Assembly: GCF_032229285.1 (NCBI RefSeq)
Contig: NZ_CP135084.1
Location: forward strand, 124,001-188,000
Source of the DNA: Rheinheimera sp. MMS21-TC3
Lineage (GTDB): Bacteria; Pseudomonadota; Gammaproteobacteria; Enterobacterales; Alteromonadaceae
Length of the DNA: 64,000 nucleotides
Reading direction: 5' to 3'
Below the pieces are notes generated by a model, which had not been told where the DNA came from, searched no databases, and saw nothing but the letters and a program-made list of their open reading frames with translations. Positions 18,145 through 28,395 of this stretch are shown piece after piece (position 1 is the stretch's first letter; each line of letters opens with the position of its first letter). A program made the translations under genes and the position numbers.

Positions 18145-18166
18145 CCGTGACGAGCTATCGTCACGG
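18145..18166 (-). promoter_or_regulatory. Strong hairpin just downstream of ahpC (proximal)
   Basis: Perfect 9-bp stem CCGTGACGA / TCGTCACGG with a four-base loop, beginning about 24 bases after the ahpC stop. No T-run follows on the minus strand, so it is more likely an mRNA-stabilising or processing structure than a terminator. Confidence 0.55.
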
Positions 18167-18189
18167 TAGTATAAAAGCAATTGCTGCTC

Positions 18190-18756
18190 TTAGATTTTAC
18201 CAACTAAATCTAATGATGGCGCTAAAGTCGCTTCACCTGGCGTCCATTTAGCTGGACATACTTCACCGTCGTGGTTAGCAACATATTGTGCAGCTTGTAC
18301 TTTACGGAATAATTCTGCAGCGCTACGGCCAATGCCTAAGTCGTGAATTTCAGCAACTTTGATTTCGCCTTCAGGGTTAATTACGAAAGTACCACGTAAA
18401 GCTAAACCTTCTTCTTCAATCATAACGCCAAAGTTACGTGTAATAGTACCTGTTGGGTCACCGATCATTGGGTAGTTGATTTTCTTGATAGTTTCAGAAG
18501 CGTCATGCCACGCTTTGTGAGTGAAGTGAGTATCTGTTGATACTGAGTATACTTCAACACCAATCTCTTGGAATTTAGCATAAAAATCAGCTAAATCGCC
18601 TAATTCTGTTGGGCAAACAAAAGTAAAGTCAGCTGGGTAGAATACAACAACAGACCACTTGCCTGCTAAATCTTGCTCAGAAACTGGTACGAATTTACCT
18701 TGATGAAATGCAGTTGCATTAAACGGCTTAATTTTTGTATTAATAATAGAAGACAT
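18190..18756 (-). CDS. ahpC: Alkyl hydroperoxide reductase subunit C (typical 2-Cys peroxiredoxin)
   Basis: A 188-residue peroxiredoxin. Peroxidatic Cys48 is in [11 protein letters not shown] and resolving Cys167 in [10 protein letters not shown]; the GGLG-like and C-terminal segments of the robust/sensitive type are near SIDL-type AhpC. It reduces H2O2 and organic peroxides, recycled by AhpF. A 202-base divergent intergenic region upstream holds its promoter; an OxyR site is expected but I could not place one with confidence. An imperfect palindrome lies at 18845-18870. Confidence 0.96.
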   Translation of the reverse strand: MSSIINTKIKPFNATAFHQGKFVPVSEQDLAGKWSVVVFYPADFTFVCPTELGDLADFYAKFQEIGVEVYSVSTDTHFTHKAWHDASETIKKINYPMIGDPTGTITRNFGVMIEEEGLALRGTFVINPEGEIKVAEIHDLGIGRSAAELFRKVQAAQYVANHDGEVCPAKWTPGEATLAPSLDLVGKI

Positions 18757-18844
18757 AGTCTTACTCCTTAGGTTAGTTCATAGTTTTTGTTTCAACTGCA
18801 GCTATAATAGCTCAGTATCCTTTACTTTTAAAACGAATAAAACA

Positions 18845-18870
18845 AATCAATTTAATCGTTTTAATTGATT
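18845..18870. promoter_or_regulatory. Imperfect palindrome in the ahpC upstream region
   Basis: AATCAATT (18845-18852) and AATTGATT (18863-18870) are perfect inverted half-sites separated by ten A/T-rich bases, in the divergent region between ahpC and the META-domain gene. Could be an operator. It does not fit the four-half-site OxyR consensus well. Confidence 0.3.
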
Positions 18871-18958
18871 AACATTACTCTGGCATGCTGTGTTCAGCCT
18901 ATAGTTAGTTTTGTCATGGCATACTAATGCACAAACTTAGTAAGATTGGAGCAATACC

Positions 18959-19336
18959 ATGACATTTCCACGTTCTATAGTATTCACTACAGTAGCCTTG
19001 CTTGCCGCCTGTCAGCAAATTAATCTGCCCCAAGGCCATTATCAACAACTCTCGGTTAACCCTGAGCAAAAACCATTACATATTGCATTACAAGAAGGAA
19101 AACTCTCAGGCTTTACCGGCTGTAACAATGCAATGGGTAACTATCATATAGATAAGGGCGAACTTGTTGTTTCTCAACTAGCAACAACTATGATGGCATG
19201 CGAACCTAGCGCTATGGATCGTGAGCAGGCTTTTAATCAGTTTTTACAGAGTCGGCCTAAAGTAACAATAGAAGGTAACACCCTTATCTTAAGTAAAGAA
19301 GCGCAACAATATAGCTTTAATTTACAATCAGATTAA
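18959..19336 (+). CDS. META-domain (HslJ-like) lipoprotein
   Basis: A 125-residue lipoprotein with lipobox LLAAC (Cys18). The mature part has the META/HslJ signature GFTGCNNAMGNY and TMMACEPSAMDREQAF, with two conserved Cys. HslJ relatives are heat-shock or stress-linked outer-membrane lipoproteins of uncertain function. It is divergent from ahpC, so a shared oxidative-stress promoter region is possible. Confidence 0.82.
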   Translation: MTFPRSIVFTTVALLAACQQINLPQGHYQQLSVNPEQKPLHIALQEGKLSGFTGCNNAMGNYHIDKGELVVSQLATTMMACEPSAMDREQAFNQFLQSRPKVTIEGNTLILSKEAQQYSFNLQSD

Positions 19337-19382
19337 TAGTAAAGCTTAGGCAGTTAATTTATAAATACTGGCTAAGTAATAA

Positions 19383-20159
19383 TTAATTTTTTTTATTACC
19401 CTCAGCTTGCAGTGAATGTTGATATTTTTCCACTATTTGTTGATATTCACCGCTGTCTCGTAACTGTTGTAGAGCTTGTTGCAACTTAGCCACTATAGGT
19501 TTAGGAACATTAAGATTAAGTGCCAAGTAGTTTGCGCCTATCGCATTTAATTGCATTGTCGCCTCCACATCCTCAACTGTCGCATTATATGGCGCTAACC
19601 ACATTGGCAATATTTGCCATGAGCCTATTAATAAGTCTATTTTGCCTTGCACAAATAAATTGGCCGCATCAGCTTTAGTAGTAAAACCAAATAAGTTTTC
19701 ACCATAACTAAAACCGTTTTGTTGCAAATAGGCTTCATAAACATCACCTCGAGCAACGCCTACTACATATTTTTTTGCATCATCCAAATTGACGACTTTA
19801 ACTTCAGGCCGTGATTTTAATCTAAAGAAGAATGTATCAGAATTTGCTAAAGGACCTACCCATTGAAATTGACTCTCTCTCTCCACCGAACGTGATGTAG
19901 AATATAAACCACTATTTTCATTGCTAAGCGTTAACGCCATTGCTCTTAACCAAGGGTAGCTTTGAATAGAGCAATCGATAGCTGCAATCTCACAACTGCG
20001 CTGTACCAGCTCTGTATTTATACCGGTCACTATATTATCAGCCATATAGTTATAGGGGGGGAAATGCTCAGTTGCAATCTCCAATTTTTCTGCGCTTACT
20101 AACAAAGAAACCATGCCGCTTAGCAACAGTATGACCGGGCTAATTAGCCTTAGAATCAT
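19383..20159 (-). CDS. Periplasmic solute-binding protein, SBP_bac_3 type
   Basis: A 258-residue protein with signal peptide (to about residue 22) then a family-3 solute-binding fold starting EIATEHFPPYNYM and with a central VVGVARGDVYEAYL block. Such proteins bind amino acids or related solutes. No ABC permease or ATPase gene is nearby, and lone proteins of this type are common in Alteromonadales, so it could be a sensor partner or an orphan. Ligand unknown. Confidence 0.8.
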   Translation of the reverse strand: MILRLISPVILLLSGMVSLLVSAEKLEIATEHFPPYNYMADNIVTGINTELVQRSCEIAAIDCSIQSYPWLRAMALTLSNENSGLYSTSRSVERESQFQWVGPLANSDTFFFRLKSRPEVKVVNLDDAKKYVVGVARGDVYEAYLQQNGFSYGENLFGFTTKADAANLFVQGKIDLLIGSWQILPMWLAPYNATVEDVEATMQLNAIGANYLALNLNVPKPIVAKLQQALQQLRDSGEYQQIVEKYQHSLQAEGNKKN

Positions 20160-20493
20160 TTTTTACTCAATAGTGTATGAATAGCTTGCTTAAATATGGC
20201 AGATAAAAGCTATTTTTAACAACAATATTAGCTAAGAAATCAACCAATATTGGCCATGCTTAGTTAATTTTTTGGTTTAAGTAGAACAACACTAGGCAAT
20301 TATACGATTTTACTCCGCATATATTTTTAACTACTTTTTAGTCAAAAAAGCAAACCAGAGCTAAAATAAAAAACAATTAAAACTAAAATCCTTAACAAAC
20401 AACAGCTTAAGTATGGCTTTAAACTTGCTTATCAGCATTTACACCTACATTTTTCTCTAACAATAAATAAAACAACTTAAATAGGAATAAATC
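20160..20493. other. 334-base A/T-rich intergenic region
   Basis: Divergent region between the solute-binding protein and the DUF2884 gene. Very A/T-rich, with many possible -10-like hexamers but no promoter, operator or RNA I can defend. Confidence 0.4.
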
Positions 20494-21276
20494 ATGAAAG
20501 CACTTCTCATTGCAGCAACCTTACTTATCGGCACAGCCTTCGCTCATGAGCAACAATGTAATATTCAGCTTGATAAAGATCTTATTGTTAACGCAGATGG
20601 CGTTACCATCCAAAATAACAATTCCGAACTATGGCGTATTAATAGCCAAGGTAAGCTATGGATTGAAAATAAAAGCATTACAACCAACACAGCAACGCAA
20701 AAACAGTTACAACAGTTTCAAGCCGATATACGCCAACAAACAGTACAAACTTTAGCTTTAGTTGAAGATGCGCTAGTCCTGGCTAGTGATGCCATTAATA
20801 CGGTTGTTAGTGAGTTAACTGGCGAGCCGGTGTCTAGTACTTCTGCTCTCAATGCCGCTGTCGTTAAAGTTAAAAGCTATAGCGAAAGTTTAATTCTCAA
20901 ACAACAAAATAATATAACCGTTTATGGTAGCCGCTTTAATACACTTGATGATGTATTTGACGAAGCCTTTGAGCAAGCGATTAAACAAGCTGTTAGCCAA
21001 TCAATAGGCAGCTTAATGCAGGTAGTAGGTAAGGCTTTAACTAGTGGCGAAGGGACTTTTGAACAGCGCATGGAGGCCTTTGCCGTTAAGATGGAAAATT
21101 TTGCTACTCAACTAGAGAAAAAAGTTGAAAGCCAAGTTAGCACCCTAGAGCACCGTGGTGCAGCTTTATGTGACAGCCTACATAAACTAGACCAATTAGA
21201 AACCGATATTCAACAAACTATACCCCAAATGCGCCAGTATGATTTAATTGAAATTAAACAGAGCAACAAAGCATAA
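20494..21276 (+). CDS. DUF2884 (YggN-like) periplasmic protein
   Basis: A 260-residue secreted protein: signal peptide to about residue 18 (GTAFA|HEQQC), then a short beta domain (CNIQLDKDLIVNADGV) and a long helical region with predicted coiled coil (190-250). The layout and start fit the YggN/DUF2884 family, a periplasmic family of unknown function in gammaproteobacteria. Ribosome site AGGAA lies before the ATG. Stands alone, followed by the NfeD gene after 133 bases. Confidence 0.72.
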   Translation: MKALLIAATLLIGTAFAHEQQCNIQLDKDLIVNADGVTIQNNNSELWRINSQGKLWIENKSITTNTATQKQLQQFQADIRQQTVQTLALVEDALVLASDAINTVVSELTGEPVSSTSALNAAVVKVKSYSESLILKQQNNITVYGSRFNTLDDVFDEAFEQAIKQAVSQSIGSLMQVVGKALTSGEGTFEQRMEAFAVKMENFATQLEKKVESQVSTLEHRGAALCDSLHKLDQLETDIQQTIPQMRQYDLIEIKQSNKA

Positions 21277-21409
21277 TTAATTATTTTTATGCTAGGCAAC
21301 GACTTTAACGTGTATCACAGCGCTTAATGTTTTAATATCAATCATGCTTTAACAAATTAATTACGTTATAAGTTAAAGCGTGTAAAGAATTAATCATGGA
21401 GTAACCTAA

Positions 21410-21856
21410 GTGAATATAGCTACGCTTTGGATCATTGCAGGCATAGTGCTAATTCTGTCAGAGTTAATGGCCACCAGCATTGTTGCGGTATTTTTGGGTG
21501 TCGCAGCAATTATTGTTGGCTTGTTATTAAATTATGACATTATCTCTAGCTACAGCTTGCAGTTTTTAATTTTTGCCGTGTTATCGCTAGCGATGCTATT
21601 TAGTGTCCGTAGCCACTGCAAACGCTGGTTTGTTGGCTATACCGCAGATAGCACAGAACAGCCTTCTAATGTCGCTTCAGACATTGGCGTACGCGTTATT
21701 GTTCACAGTACCTTTGAGCAAGGAGCTGGGCGTGTAGTATTAAATGGCGTACAGTGGGATGCAGAATCTAACGACCCATTACAAGCCGGCGATGTTGCTT
21801 GGGTTATTGCTAACCAAGGCATTAAACTTCAAGTTAGCGCCAATAAACCTAATTAA
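21410..21856 (+). CDS. NfeD-family membrane protein
   Basis: A 148-residue protein with GTG start; GGAG at 21399-21402 supports it. Three N-terminal membrane helices (about residues 5-70), then a soluble OB-fold domain (RVIVHSTFEQGAGRVVLNGVQWDAE), the short NfeD1b type. NfeD proteins pair with stomatin-like proteins, as with the next gene 57 bases downstream. Role in membrane quality control is family knowledge. Confidence 0.88.
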   Translation: MNIATLWIIAGIVLILSELMATSIVAVFLGVAAIIVGLLLNYDIISSYSLQFLIFAVLSLAMLFSVRSHCKRWFVGYTADSTEQPSNVASDIGVRVIVHSTFEQGAGRVVLNGVQWDAESNDPLQAGDVAWVIANQGIKLQVSANKPN

Positions 21857-21913
21857 TATCGCTAAAACTAATTACTATGCCTGTATTACCCATCTAATTA
21901 AGGAGAAAACTTG

Positions 21914-22843
21914 ATGGTCGACATTAACACTATTTTAATGGCTGGTTTTGCTTTAGCCGTTATTATCACTATTATAAAAACGGCGCGAGTTGTGCCACAA
22001 AAAACAAACTTTGTTATTGAACGCTTAGGTAAATATTCTCGTACCTTAGATTCTGGTTTTCATATTTTAATCCCTTTTATCGATAAAGTGGCCTATACCC
22101 ACAGCTTAAAAGAAGAAGTCATTGATGTGCAGCGTCAAACCTGTGTTACTAAAGACAATATTCAAGTAGGCATAGATGGTATTTTATACTTGCAAGTAGT
22201 TGATCCGCATAAAGCCAGTTACGGTATTAATAATTATCGTTATGCTTCGGCGCAACTAGCTCAAACCACCATGCGTTCAGTTATCGGTCAAACCGACCTA
22301 GATAAAACCTTTGAAGAACGAACAAAAATAAACGAAGAAGTGGTTAAGGCACTAGACGAAGCAGCTGCACCTTGGGGTGTAAAAGTATTACGTTATGAAA
22401 TTGCCGATATTGAGCTACCCATCAGCATTAAAGATGCTTTAGAACAGCAAATGCGTGCTGAACGTGAGCGTCGTGCCGCTATCGCCAGATCAGAAGGTGA
22501 ACGTCAAGCCATGATTAACGTCTCTGAAGGTCAAAAGCAAGAAGTCATCAACTTGTCTGAAGGTGACAAAATGCGTCAAATTAACGAAGCCGAAGGTCGC
22601 GCTCGTGAAATTGAGCTTATTGCCATTGCAACAGCTGAAGGTATTAGCAAAATTGCTGAAGCGATTAATCACCCAGGCGGCGCTGAAGCAGTTAGCTTAC
22701 GCGTAGCAGAGCAATATGTTAAAGAATTTGGTAACCTAGCCAAAACCAACAACACTATGATAGTTCCAGCTGAGCTAGCCAACATTGGCGGTGCGGTTGC
22801 AGGGTTAACAGAAATTTTAAAAGTAGCTCGTCCGCAAGGCTAA
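21914..22843 (+). CDS. SPFH/band 7 (stomatin-like, QmcA-type) protein
   Basis: A 309-residue protein: one N-terminal membrane helix, an SPFH/PHB domain (ERLGKYSRTLDSGFHILIPF) and a C-terminal charged helical stretch (RRAAIARSEGERQ) typical of stomatins. ATG at 21914 with AGGAG at 21901-21905 is favoured over the TTG at 21911. Forms an operon with nfeD. Such proteins build large membrane microdomain assemblies near FtsH. Confidence 0.9.
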   Translation: MVDINTILMAGFALAVIITIIKTARVVPQKTNFVIERLGKYSRTLDSGFHILIPFIDKVAYTHSLKEEVIDVQRQTCVTKDNIQVGIDGILYLQVVDPHKASYGINNYRYASAQLAQTTMRSVIGQTDLDKTFEERTKINEEVVKALDEAAAPWGVKVLRYEIADIELPISIKDALEQQMRAERERRAAIARSEGERQAMINVSEGQKQEVINLSEGDKMRQINEAEGRAREIELIAIATAEGISKIAEAINHPGGAEAVSLRVAEQYVKEFGNLAKTNNTMIVPAELANIGGAVAGLTEILKVARPQG

Positions 22844-22854
22844 GCTAATAACAG

Positions 22855-22888
22855 GGGGTTGATGCATGCTGATGCATGCTTTAACCCC
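22855..22888. terminator. Stem-loop between convergent SPFH and ubiK genes
   Basis: GGGGTT ... AACCCC outer stem with two GCATGC palindromes inside, produced by a direct repeat GATGCATGCT at 22861-22880. Sits between convergent genes; no T-run, so terminator strength is uncertain. Confidence 0.45.
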
Positions 22889-22926
22889 TCAATACTCGGT
22901 AATTTAACTGTTTATACTCTACTAAC

Positions 22927-23214
22927 TCAGACTTGATCAGAAGAGGGTAAATCTTTTCCGCTAAAATCTTGAGTTTTTTCGGCTAATAACACCGCAACTT
23001 GCTGCTCTAATTGCTCTAGCTTTTCTCTAGTGCGCAGTAATACTTGACGTTGAACATCAAACTCTTCGCGGCTCACAAAATCCATATCTGCTAACTTTTG
23101 CTGTAAAATTTGTTTAATTTTACCTTCAGCACTGTCGGCAAACTGCTTTAATTGCGGCGGGATCACATTGCTTATTTGTTTTGCAATGTCTTCAACTTTT
23201 TTTGGATCTATCAT
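22927..23214 (-). CDS. ubiK: Ubiquinone biosynthesis accessory factor UbiK (YqiC/BMFP)
   Basis: A 95-residue protein starting MIDPKKVEDIAKQI, with amphipathic helix and a C-terminal coiled coil (VLLRTREKLEQLEQQVAVLL). ATG at 23214 is set by AAGGAG at 23221-23226; a longer start at 23232 has none. UbiK binds the Ubi metabolon and membrane lipids and is needed for aerobic ubiquinone synthesis. Length fits the family (E. coli 96). Confidence 0.9.
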   Translation of the reverse strand: MIDPKKVEDIAKQISNVIPPQLKQFADSAEGKIKQILQQKLADMDFVSREEFDVQRQVLLRTREKLEQLEQQVAVLLAEKTQDFSGKDLPSSDQV

Positions 23215-23352
23215 GCTGCTCTCCTTCGCCACTATGTTACAGATGGCGTTTAAACTATTAATGCGGCTATTTTAGCGTGCTAAATGTGTTTGCCGCATGC
23301 TATTTGCTTTCAATTTTCGTTACAATAGCCAACTTAATTAAAAGGTGGGTAA

Positions 23353-25368
23353 ATGAAGTTAAATTCGCAACAAAATGCCGCTGTTCATTATATTTCTGGC
23401 CCTTGTTTAGTCTTAGCCGGTGCTGGTAGTGGTAAAACACGGGTTATTATCAATAAAATTGCTTATTTAATTCAGCAGTGTAATTTAAGTGCCCGTCATA
23501 TTGCTGCTGTAACCTTTACTAATAAAGCCGCCAGAGAAATGCGCGAGCGCATTGGTCAGCAACTACCTAAAGCGGCAAGCCGCGGCTTAACTATCTCTAC
23601 CTTTCATACTTTAGGTTTAAATATTCTAAAAAAAGAATACCGCCATATTGGCTATAAAGCCAACTTTACCTTATTCGATGACCAAGACAGCTTAGCCTTA
23701 TTAAAAGAATTAAGTGCAAGCGATATTCAAGGCGACAAAGACTTATTACGCGCCTTACAAAGCCGAATTAGCCATTGGAAAAATGAGCTTATTTTACCCG
23801 CTAAAGCCATTGCTAGTGCGACTGAAGCGCAAGATATTAGTTTTGCCAACTATTACCAACAATATGTAAAACAACTTAATGCCTATAACGCCCTTGATTT
23901 TGATGATTTAATCTTAATGCCAACTTTATTGTTTATGCATAATCAGCAAGTTAAAGAAAAGTGGCAGCAAAAAATTCAATACCTATTGGTGGATGAATAC
24001 CAAGATACGAATACTAGCCAATATCAGCTGGTTAAAGCCTTAGTTAGCGAGCGCCAGCGCTTTACTGTGGTAGGTGATGATGATCAGTCTATTTACTCTT
24101 GGCGGGGCGCACGCCCACAAAACTTATCTTTGCTAAAAACTGACTTCCCCAATTTGAATGTGATTAAGCTAGAGCAGAATTACCGCTCTGCAGAGCGGAT
24201 CTTAAAAGCCGCTAATATTTTAATTGCTAATAACCCCCATGAATTTGAAAAAAAACTATTTAGTGAAAATGGTTATGGCGTGCCTTTAAAAGTATTACCT
24301 TGTAAGCACGAAGAAGATGAAGCGGAAAAAGTGGTTGCTGAAATTATTTCTCATCGTTTTATCAACCGCAGCCAATATCGTGACTATGCATTATTGTATC
24401 GCGGTAATCACCAGTCCAGAGTGTTTGAAAAAGCCTTAATGACTAACCGTATTCCTTATAGGATTTCCGGTGGCACATCCTTTTTTTCCCGTAGTGAAAT
24501 TAAAGACATGATGGCTTACTTACGCTTAGTGGTAAACCAAGACGATGACAATGCGCTACTGCGTATTATTAATACCCCTAGACGAGAAATTGGTGCAGCA
24601 ACATTAGAAAAAGTGGGCCAGCTTGCCAACGAAAAGAACATTAGCTTATTTGCCGCCTGCTGTGAGTCAGAGCTTTCTATGCATTTATCGGCTCGCAGCC
24701 AAAATGCTGTGCAACAATTTGCTAAATGGATTAGCCAAGTAGCCGACAACGCCCAGCGTGCCGACCCCGCTGAAGCCATTCGCGATTTAATACGGCAAAG
24801 TCATTATGAAGCCTGGCTATTTGAAAGTAGCACTAGCCCTAAAGCAGCAGAAATGGCCTTAAAAAATATTAATGAACTTTATCGTTGGATCAGTGAAATG
24901 CTAGCGGGCAAAGACGATGAAGAGCCCATGACCTTGTCTGAAGTAGTCACTCGTTTAACACTACGCGACATGATGGAGCGACAAGAGCAAGAAGATAACG
25001 CCGATCAAGTGCAGTTGCTAACCTTGCATGCCTCTAAAGGCTTAGAGTTTCCTTATGTCTTTATGGTGGGTATGGAAGAAGGTATTTTGCCACACCAAAC
25101 CAGTATTGATGAGGGCAATGTAGAAGAAGAGCGTCGCTTAGCTTATGTGGGTGTCACCCGAGCACAGCGCGAGCTTATTTTTACTTACGCCAAAGAGCGC
25201 CGCCAATTTGGCGAGGTTATACGCCCTGAGCCAAGCCGTTTTTTATACGAGTTACCGCAGGATGATTTAGAGTGGCAAAAACAAGCACCAGTAAAAACAG
25301 AACAGCAGAGGCTGCAAAGCGGTCAAGCGCATTTAGATAGGTTGCGTCAACTGTTAAATAATAAGTAA
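23353..25368 (+). CDS. rep: ATP-dependent DNA helicase Rep
   Basis: A 671-residue SF1A helicase (E. coli Rep 673). Motifs in order: Walker A GAGSGKT near residue 25, [17 protein letters not shown] (Walker B), [13 protein letters not shown], and [14 protein letters not shown]. It unwinds 3'-5' and helps forks pass roadblocks. Rep is favoured over UvrD by length and by the GDDDQSIY wording; the following cytochrome c5 / polA / engB order agrees with this genomic neighbourhood in related genera. Confidence 0.93.
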   Translation: MKLNSQQNAAVHYISGPCLVLAGAGSGKTRVIINKIAYLIQQCNLSARHIAAVTFTNKAAREMRERIGQQLPKAASRGLTISTFHTLGLNILKKEYRHIGYKANFTLFDDQDSLALLKELSASDIQGDKDLLRALQSRISHWKNELILPAKAIASATEAQDISFANYYQQYVKQLNAYNALDFDDLILMPTLLFMHNQQVKEKWQQKIQYLLVDEYQDTNTSQYQLVKALVSERQRFTVVGDDDQSIYSWRGARPQNLSLLKTDFPNLNVIKLEQNYRSAERILKAANILIANNPHEFEKKLFSENGYGVPLKVLPCKHEEDEAEKVVAEIISHRFINRSQYRDYALLYRGNHQSRVFEKALMTNRIPYRISGGTSFFSRSEIKDMMAYLRLVVNQDDDNALLRIINTPRREIGAATLEKVGQLANEKNISLFAACCESELSMHLSARSQNAVQQFAKWISQVADNAQRADPAEAIRDLIRQSHYEAWLFESSTSPKAAEMALKNINELYRWISEMLAGKDDEEPMTLSEVVTRLTLRDMMERQEQEDNADQVQLLTLHASKGLEFPYVFMVGMEEGILPHQTSIDEGNVEEERRLAYVGVTRAQRELIFTYAKERRQFGEVIRPEPSRFLYELPQDDLEWQKQAPVKTEQQRLQSGQAHLDRLRQLLNNK

Positions 25369-25374
25369 AAATTA

Positions 25375-27198
25375 CTAAGTTTTTTCTAATACTTGATTAG
25401 ACAAAGAATTAAAAACTCTAAACTGATTGCGGCCTTGGCTCTTAGCTTGATACATAGCCGCATCAGCGTCTCGCATTAACGCATCTGCTGTTGTGTGCTC
25501 CGGCTGTAAATAAGCTAGCCCTACGCTAGCACCAGAAATCATCTGATGGCCATCTAATAAAAAGGGTTTATACAATACCTGTACAATGCGCTGGGCAATT
25601 TCCTCTGCATCATGCTCATTATGTAAATTAGTTAGTAAAGCCACAAACTCGTCCCCACCTAAGCGCGCCACAAGATCATGCTCCCGAACGACGTTTTTTA
25701 TGCGTTGACTGGCTTCAATTAAAAAAGCATCACCTATATGATGGCCTAAACTATCATTTATATCCTTAAATCGATCTAAGTCTATATATAACAAAGCGAT
25801 ATATAAATCAGGTTGACGTTTACTTAAGAAAAATTGCTGTTTTAATAGCTGTAAAAACATTTGCCTATTCGCTAAACCTGTTAATGAGTCATGGTTAGCT
25901 TCATAAAATAATCTAGCTTCAATCTTTTTACGTTCTTCTACCTGCAACCGTAAAAATAAATTGGCTTGCCTTAATTCACGAGTACTTTCAAACACTCGGC
26001 GCTCTAGTTCTTCTTGATCTTGCTTTTGCTGTTCTGCAGCTAACTTACGCTGAATAGCAATGGCAATGTTTTGTGATACAAAACGTAAAATGCTTAGCTC
26101 ATATTCACCATATCGGTATTGCTGCTGATAAGATTGCAGCGCTATAACCCCTATGGCTTGTCGGTTATCCATTAAAGGCGCTCCTAACCAGCTACTAGCA
26201 TAAGGGGTTGGACTATCAGCAGTTGCAGCAGGGCGCTTTATTTCACCAGCTAACACCAGTTGATTAGCATACTCAGGTGTAATCAACTTAGCTTCACCAC
26301 AACGTAAAATATACTCTGTAAAACCTCGACTTAAAGGACGGCTTTGCCCCGAAGATGAGTATTGATCATGATAAAACGGAAAGTTTAAAATTGATTTATC
26401 TTCGCTTAATAAAGCGATATAGCAATTTTCAGCTAGCATAAACTCTGATAGTATTTGTTGTATGGCTAAATAAAAACTGGCCATATCTTCGCTACTTGCC
26501 GTCAACTCAGAGATACGATATAGCGCAGCTTGCAACTTCTCAGCATTAATCCGCTCTTGTACTTCTTTTTCTAACGAGATATTAGTACTTTGTAACTCTT
26601 GGGTGCGATGGCGCACAGTTTCTTCTAATAACTCGCGCTGTTTCACACGATCTAATGCCACTACAGTATGATCACTAATGCTACGAAATAAATCTAAATC
26701 CGCCTCCGTATAGCGATACTGAAAATTATAAGACTGGATAACCATAACACCAATGACCTGCTTACCTCGACATAAGGGTATGCCTAGCCAGTGCGCACAA
26801 GGGCTGCCTTGAGCTTTTATTGCACCTTCCTGCACTAAGGTATTGAATAATGCCTCATCACATAACAAGACTTTACCCGTGCGTGCCACATAGCCGGTTA
26901 AGCCAGAAGCAAAGGCAGCAGAAGACAGTTGCGCTATAATTTTTTGATCTTTTTCATCAGAGAAATACTGAGCTGAATACTCGTTATTAACTTGGTCATA
27001 GAATACAACATAGAAGTTTTCAGCATGTAGCAGCTCAGACACCATTTTATGAATAGCAGGATAAAAATCACGCATATCACTAATGGTACTTGCTAATTCA
27101 GATAAACGAAGTAAAGCACCTTGGGTAATATAAGCTTGTTTGTAACGCTGAATTAATAGCTTCAGCCGCCGCAGATGAGAATTTAAAGGTTTGTTCAT
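25375..27198 (-). CDS. GAF-GAF-GGDEF diguanylate cyclase
   Basis: A 607-residue cytoplasmic protein from ATG 27198 (an in-frame GTG at 27237 is possible). Two GAF domains in tandem (about 35-190 and 230-395; each has a WLGxPL-type core), a coiled-coil linker, then GGDEF with intact GGDEF motif in ARLGGDEFVALL and an RxxD inhibition site (REHD) just before. It lacks membrane helices. Makes c-di-GMP in response to a small ligand or redox cue bound by GAF. Confidence 0.88.
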   Translation of the reverse strand: MNKPLNSHLRRLKLLIQRYKQAYITQGALLRLSELASTISDMRDFYPAIHKMVSELLHAENFYVVFYDQVNNEYSAQYFSDEKDQKIIAQLSSAAFASGLTGYVARTGKVLLCDEALFNTLVQEGAIKAQGSPCAHWLGIPLCRGKQVIGVMVIQSYNFQYRYTEADLDLFRSISDHTVVALDRVKQRELLEETVRHRTQELQSTNISLEKEVQERINAEKLQAALYRISELTASSEDMASFYLAIQQILSEFMLAENCYIALLSEDKSILNFPFYHDQYSSSGQSRPLSRGFTEYILRCGEAKLITPEYANQLVLAGEIKRPAATADSPTPYASSWLGAPLMDNRQAIGVIALQSYQQQYRYGEYELSILRFVSQNIAIAIQRKLAAEQQKQDQEELERRVFESTRELRQANLFLRLQVEERKKIEARLFYEANHDSLTGLANRQMFLQLLKQQFFLSKRQPDLYIALLYIDLDRFKDINDSLGHHIGDAFLIEASQRIKNVVREHDLVARLGGDEFVALLTNLHNEHDAEEIAQRIVQVLYKPFLLDGHQMISGASVGLAYLQPEHTTADALMRDADAAMYQAKSQGRNQFRVFNSLSNQVLEKT

Positions 27199-27365
27199 GA
27201 CTTTAGCTCTAACTTCCTTTTTAGCTAAGTTCAGCACTCACCTTATCAGTACCCCTTTAAGGTAATTACGTTAACAGTTCAATTATGCATATTTTTTCGC
27301 CATTTGAAAGCTTTATTAACAATTTAATTGTTGTATATCATATTAACGACTTAGCGCAGATAAAA

Positions 27366-27390
27366 AAAACCGCTATTAATAGCGGTTTTT
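27366..27390. terminator. Terminator of cytochrome c5 gene
   Basis: AAAACCGCTATT-AATAGCGGTTTTT palindrome; on the minus strand it ends in eight T about 22 bases after the c5 stop. Confidence 0.8.
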
Positions 27391-27411
27391 AATGAAACTT
27401 AATTATGCTGG

Positions 27412-27804
27412 CTATACACCTTCAGTCATAAATTTTATCGCTGCTGCTAGTTCATCATCAGTACAATCAGCACAAGTACCGCGGGCAGGCATATTACGAA
27501 TCCCATCAATTGAATGCTTTAATAAGATATCAAATCCTTGCTCTAGTCTAGGTTTCCATGCTGCATCACCTTTTTTAGGTGCATCTAGTACACCAGTGCC
27601 GTGACAAGCAAAACAAGAAGTTTGGTATACTTTTTCACCACTGCGCGGTCCTGATGCTTCAGCTGAAGCCACAACTGCACCAGCAACATATACTTGCCCA
27701 ACGGGTGCTAAACGCTTGGCTAACTCTGCCTTATCTGATTCTGAGCTAGCATTAACACCTAAAGTCATTAAGAGCAGAGTAATAGCGATGGTCAGTTTTT
27801 TCAT
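27412..27804 (-). CDS. Cytochrome c5-type monoheme protein
   Basis: A 130-residue exported cytochrome: signal peptide to about residue 19, one heme motif CFACHG, and a late CADCTD pair that is the disulfide seen in cytochromes c5. The axial Met is probably in RNMPARG. Periplasmic electron carrier to terminal oxidases. Located next to polA as in many Alteromonadales. Confidence 0.9.
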   Translation of the reverse strand: MKKLTIAITLLLMTLGVNASSESDKAELAKRLAPVGQVYVAGAVVASAEASGPRSGEKVYQTSCFACHGTGVLDAPKKGDAAWKPRLEQGFDILLKHSIDGIRNMPARGTCADCTDDELAAAIKFMTEGV

Positions 27805-28395
27805 TATCTATGATCCCTTTATAGAGGTCGTATAAATTTGTTGCATTATAGCCCCCTAGCCATAAAAAGTGGAAGCTTAAAACACCCATAAATAGCAGTT
27901 AGCTAGAAATTTTTACAGCACTACTAATAAAATTAAACCTCATTATAATAGCAGATTGTTTTAAAGTAATTAACTACAGCCTAGGTTTTATCGGTATTGT
28001 TACCCTTTTAATATCATAAATCACACTTTAATCGGTACTGGCATTTAGCTATTTTATAATTGGAAATCTACAGTTTTATGCTAGGCTAGTTAACTAACCG
28101 TATGAATTGATAGCCATCATATTTTAAATATAATTGTTAATATAAAATGGTTTTCCACAAATTGAATATACATTAAGTAAAACTAATAAAGCATTCCCGA
28201 ACTTACAAACAACCAATGTAATCAACAACTTACCAAGCATTTTATTTTAACTGTCTTTTATGTAAATTAAAGCTATGCTTAGGTTTTGCACAAAGTTATC
28301 CACAGGTTGTGCTTCAGTTAATTCACTAAGCAAACTAGCAGCCTTAAGCCTGCTGTGGCATGCTATAGCTTTATTTCTGCAGGATGTTTAATGTC
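27805..28395. other. 591-base intergenic region upstream of polA
   Basis: Long A/T-rich region. It holds a perfect DnaA box, a DnaA-like site and probably the promoters of polA and the cytochrome gene. I see no ORF or hairpin that I would call an RNA gene. Confidence 0.5.
28296..28304 (+). promoter_or_regulatory. DnaA box upstream of polA
   Basis: TTATCCACA, an exact match to the strong DnaA box, 92 bases before the chosen polA start. A weaker TTTTCCACA lies at 28151-28159. E. coli polA is described as DnaA-stimulated, so the box could be regulatory. Confidence 0.6.

Noticed and set aside
18845..18870. OxyR operator for ahpC
   Set aside because: The palindrome does not match the four spaced ATAG/CTAT half-sites, so I list it only as an unassigned palindrome.
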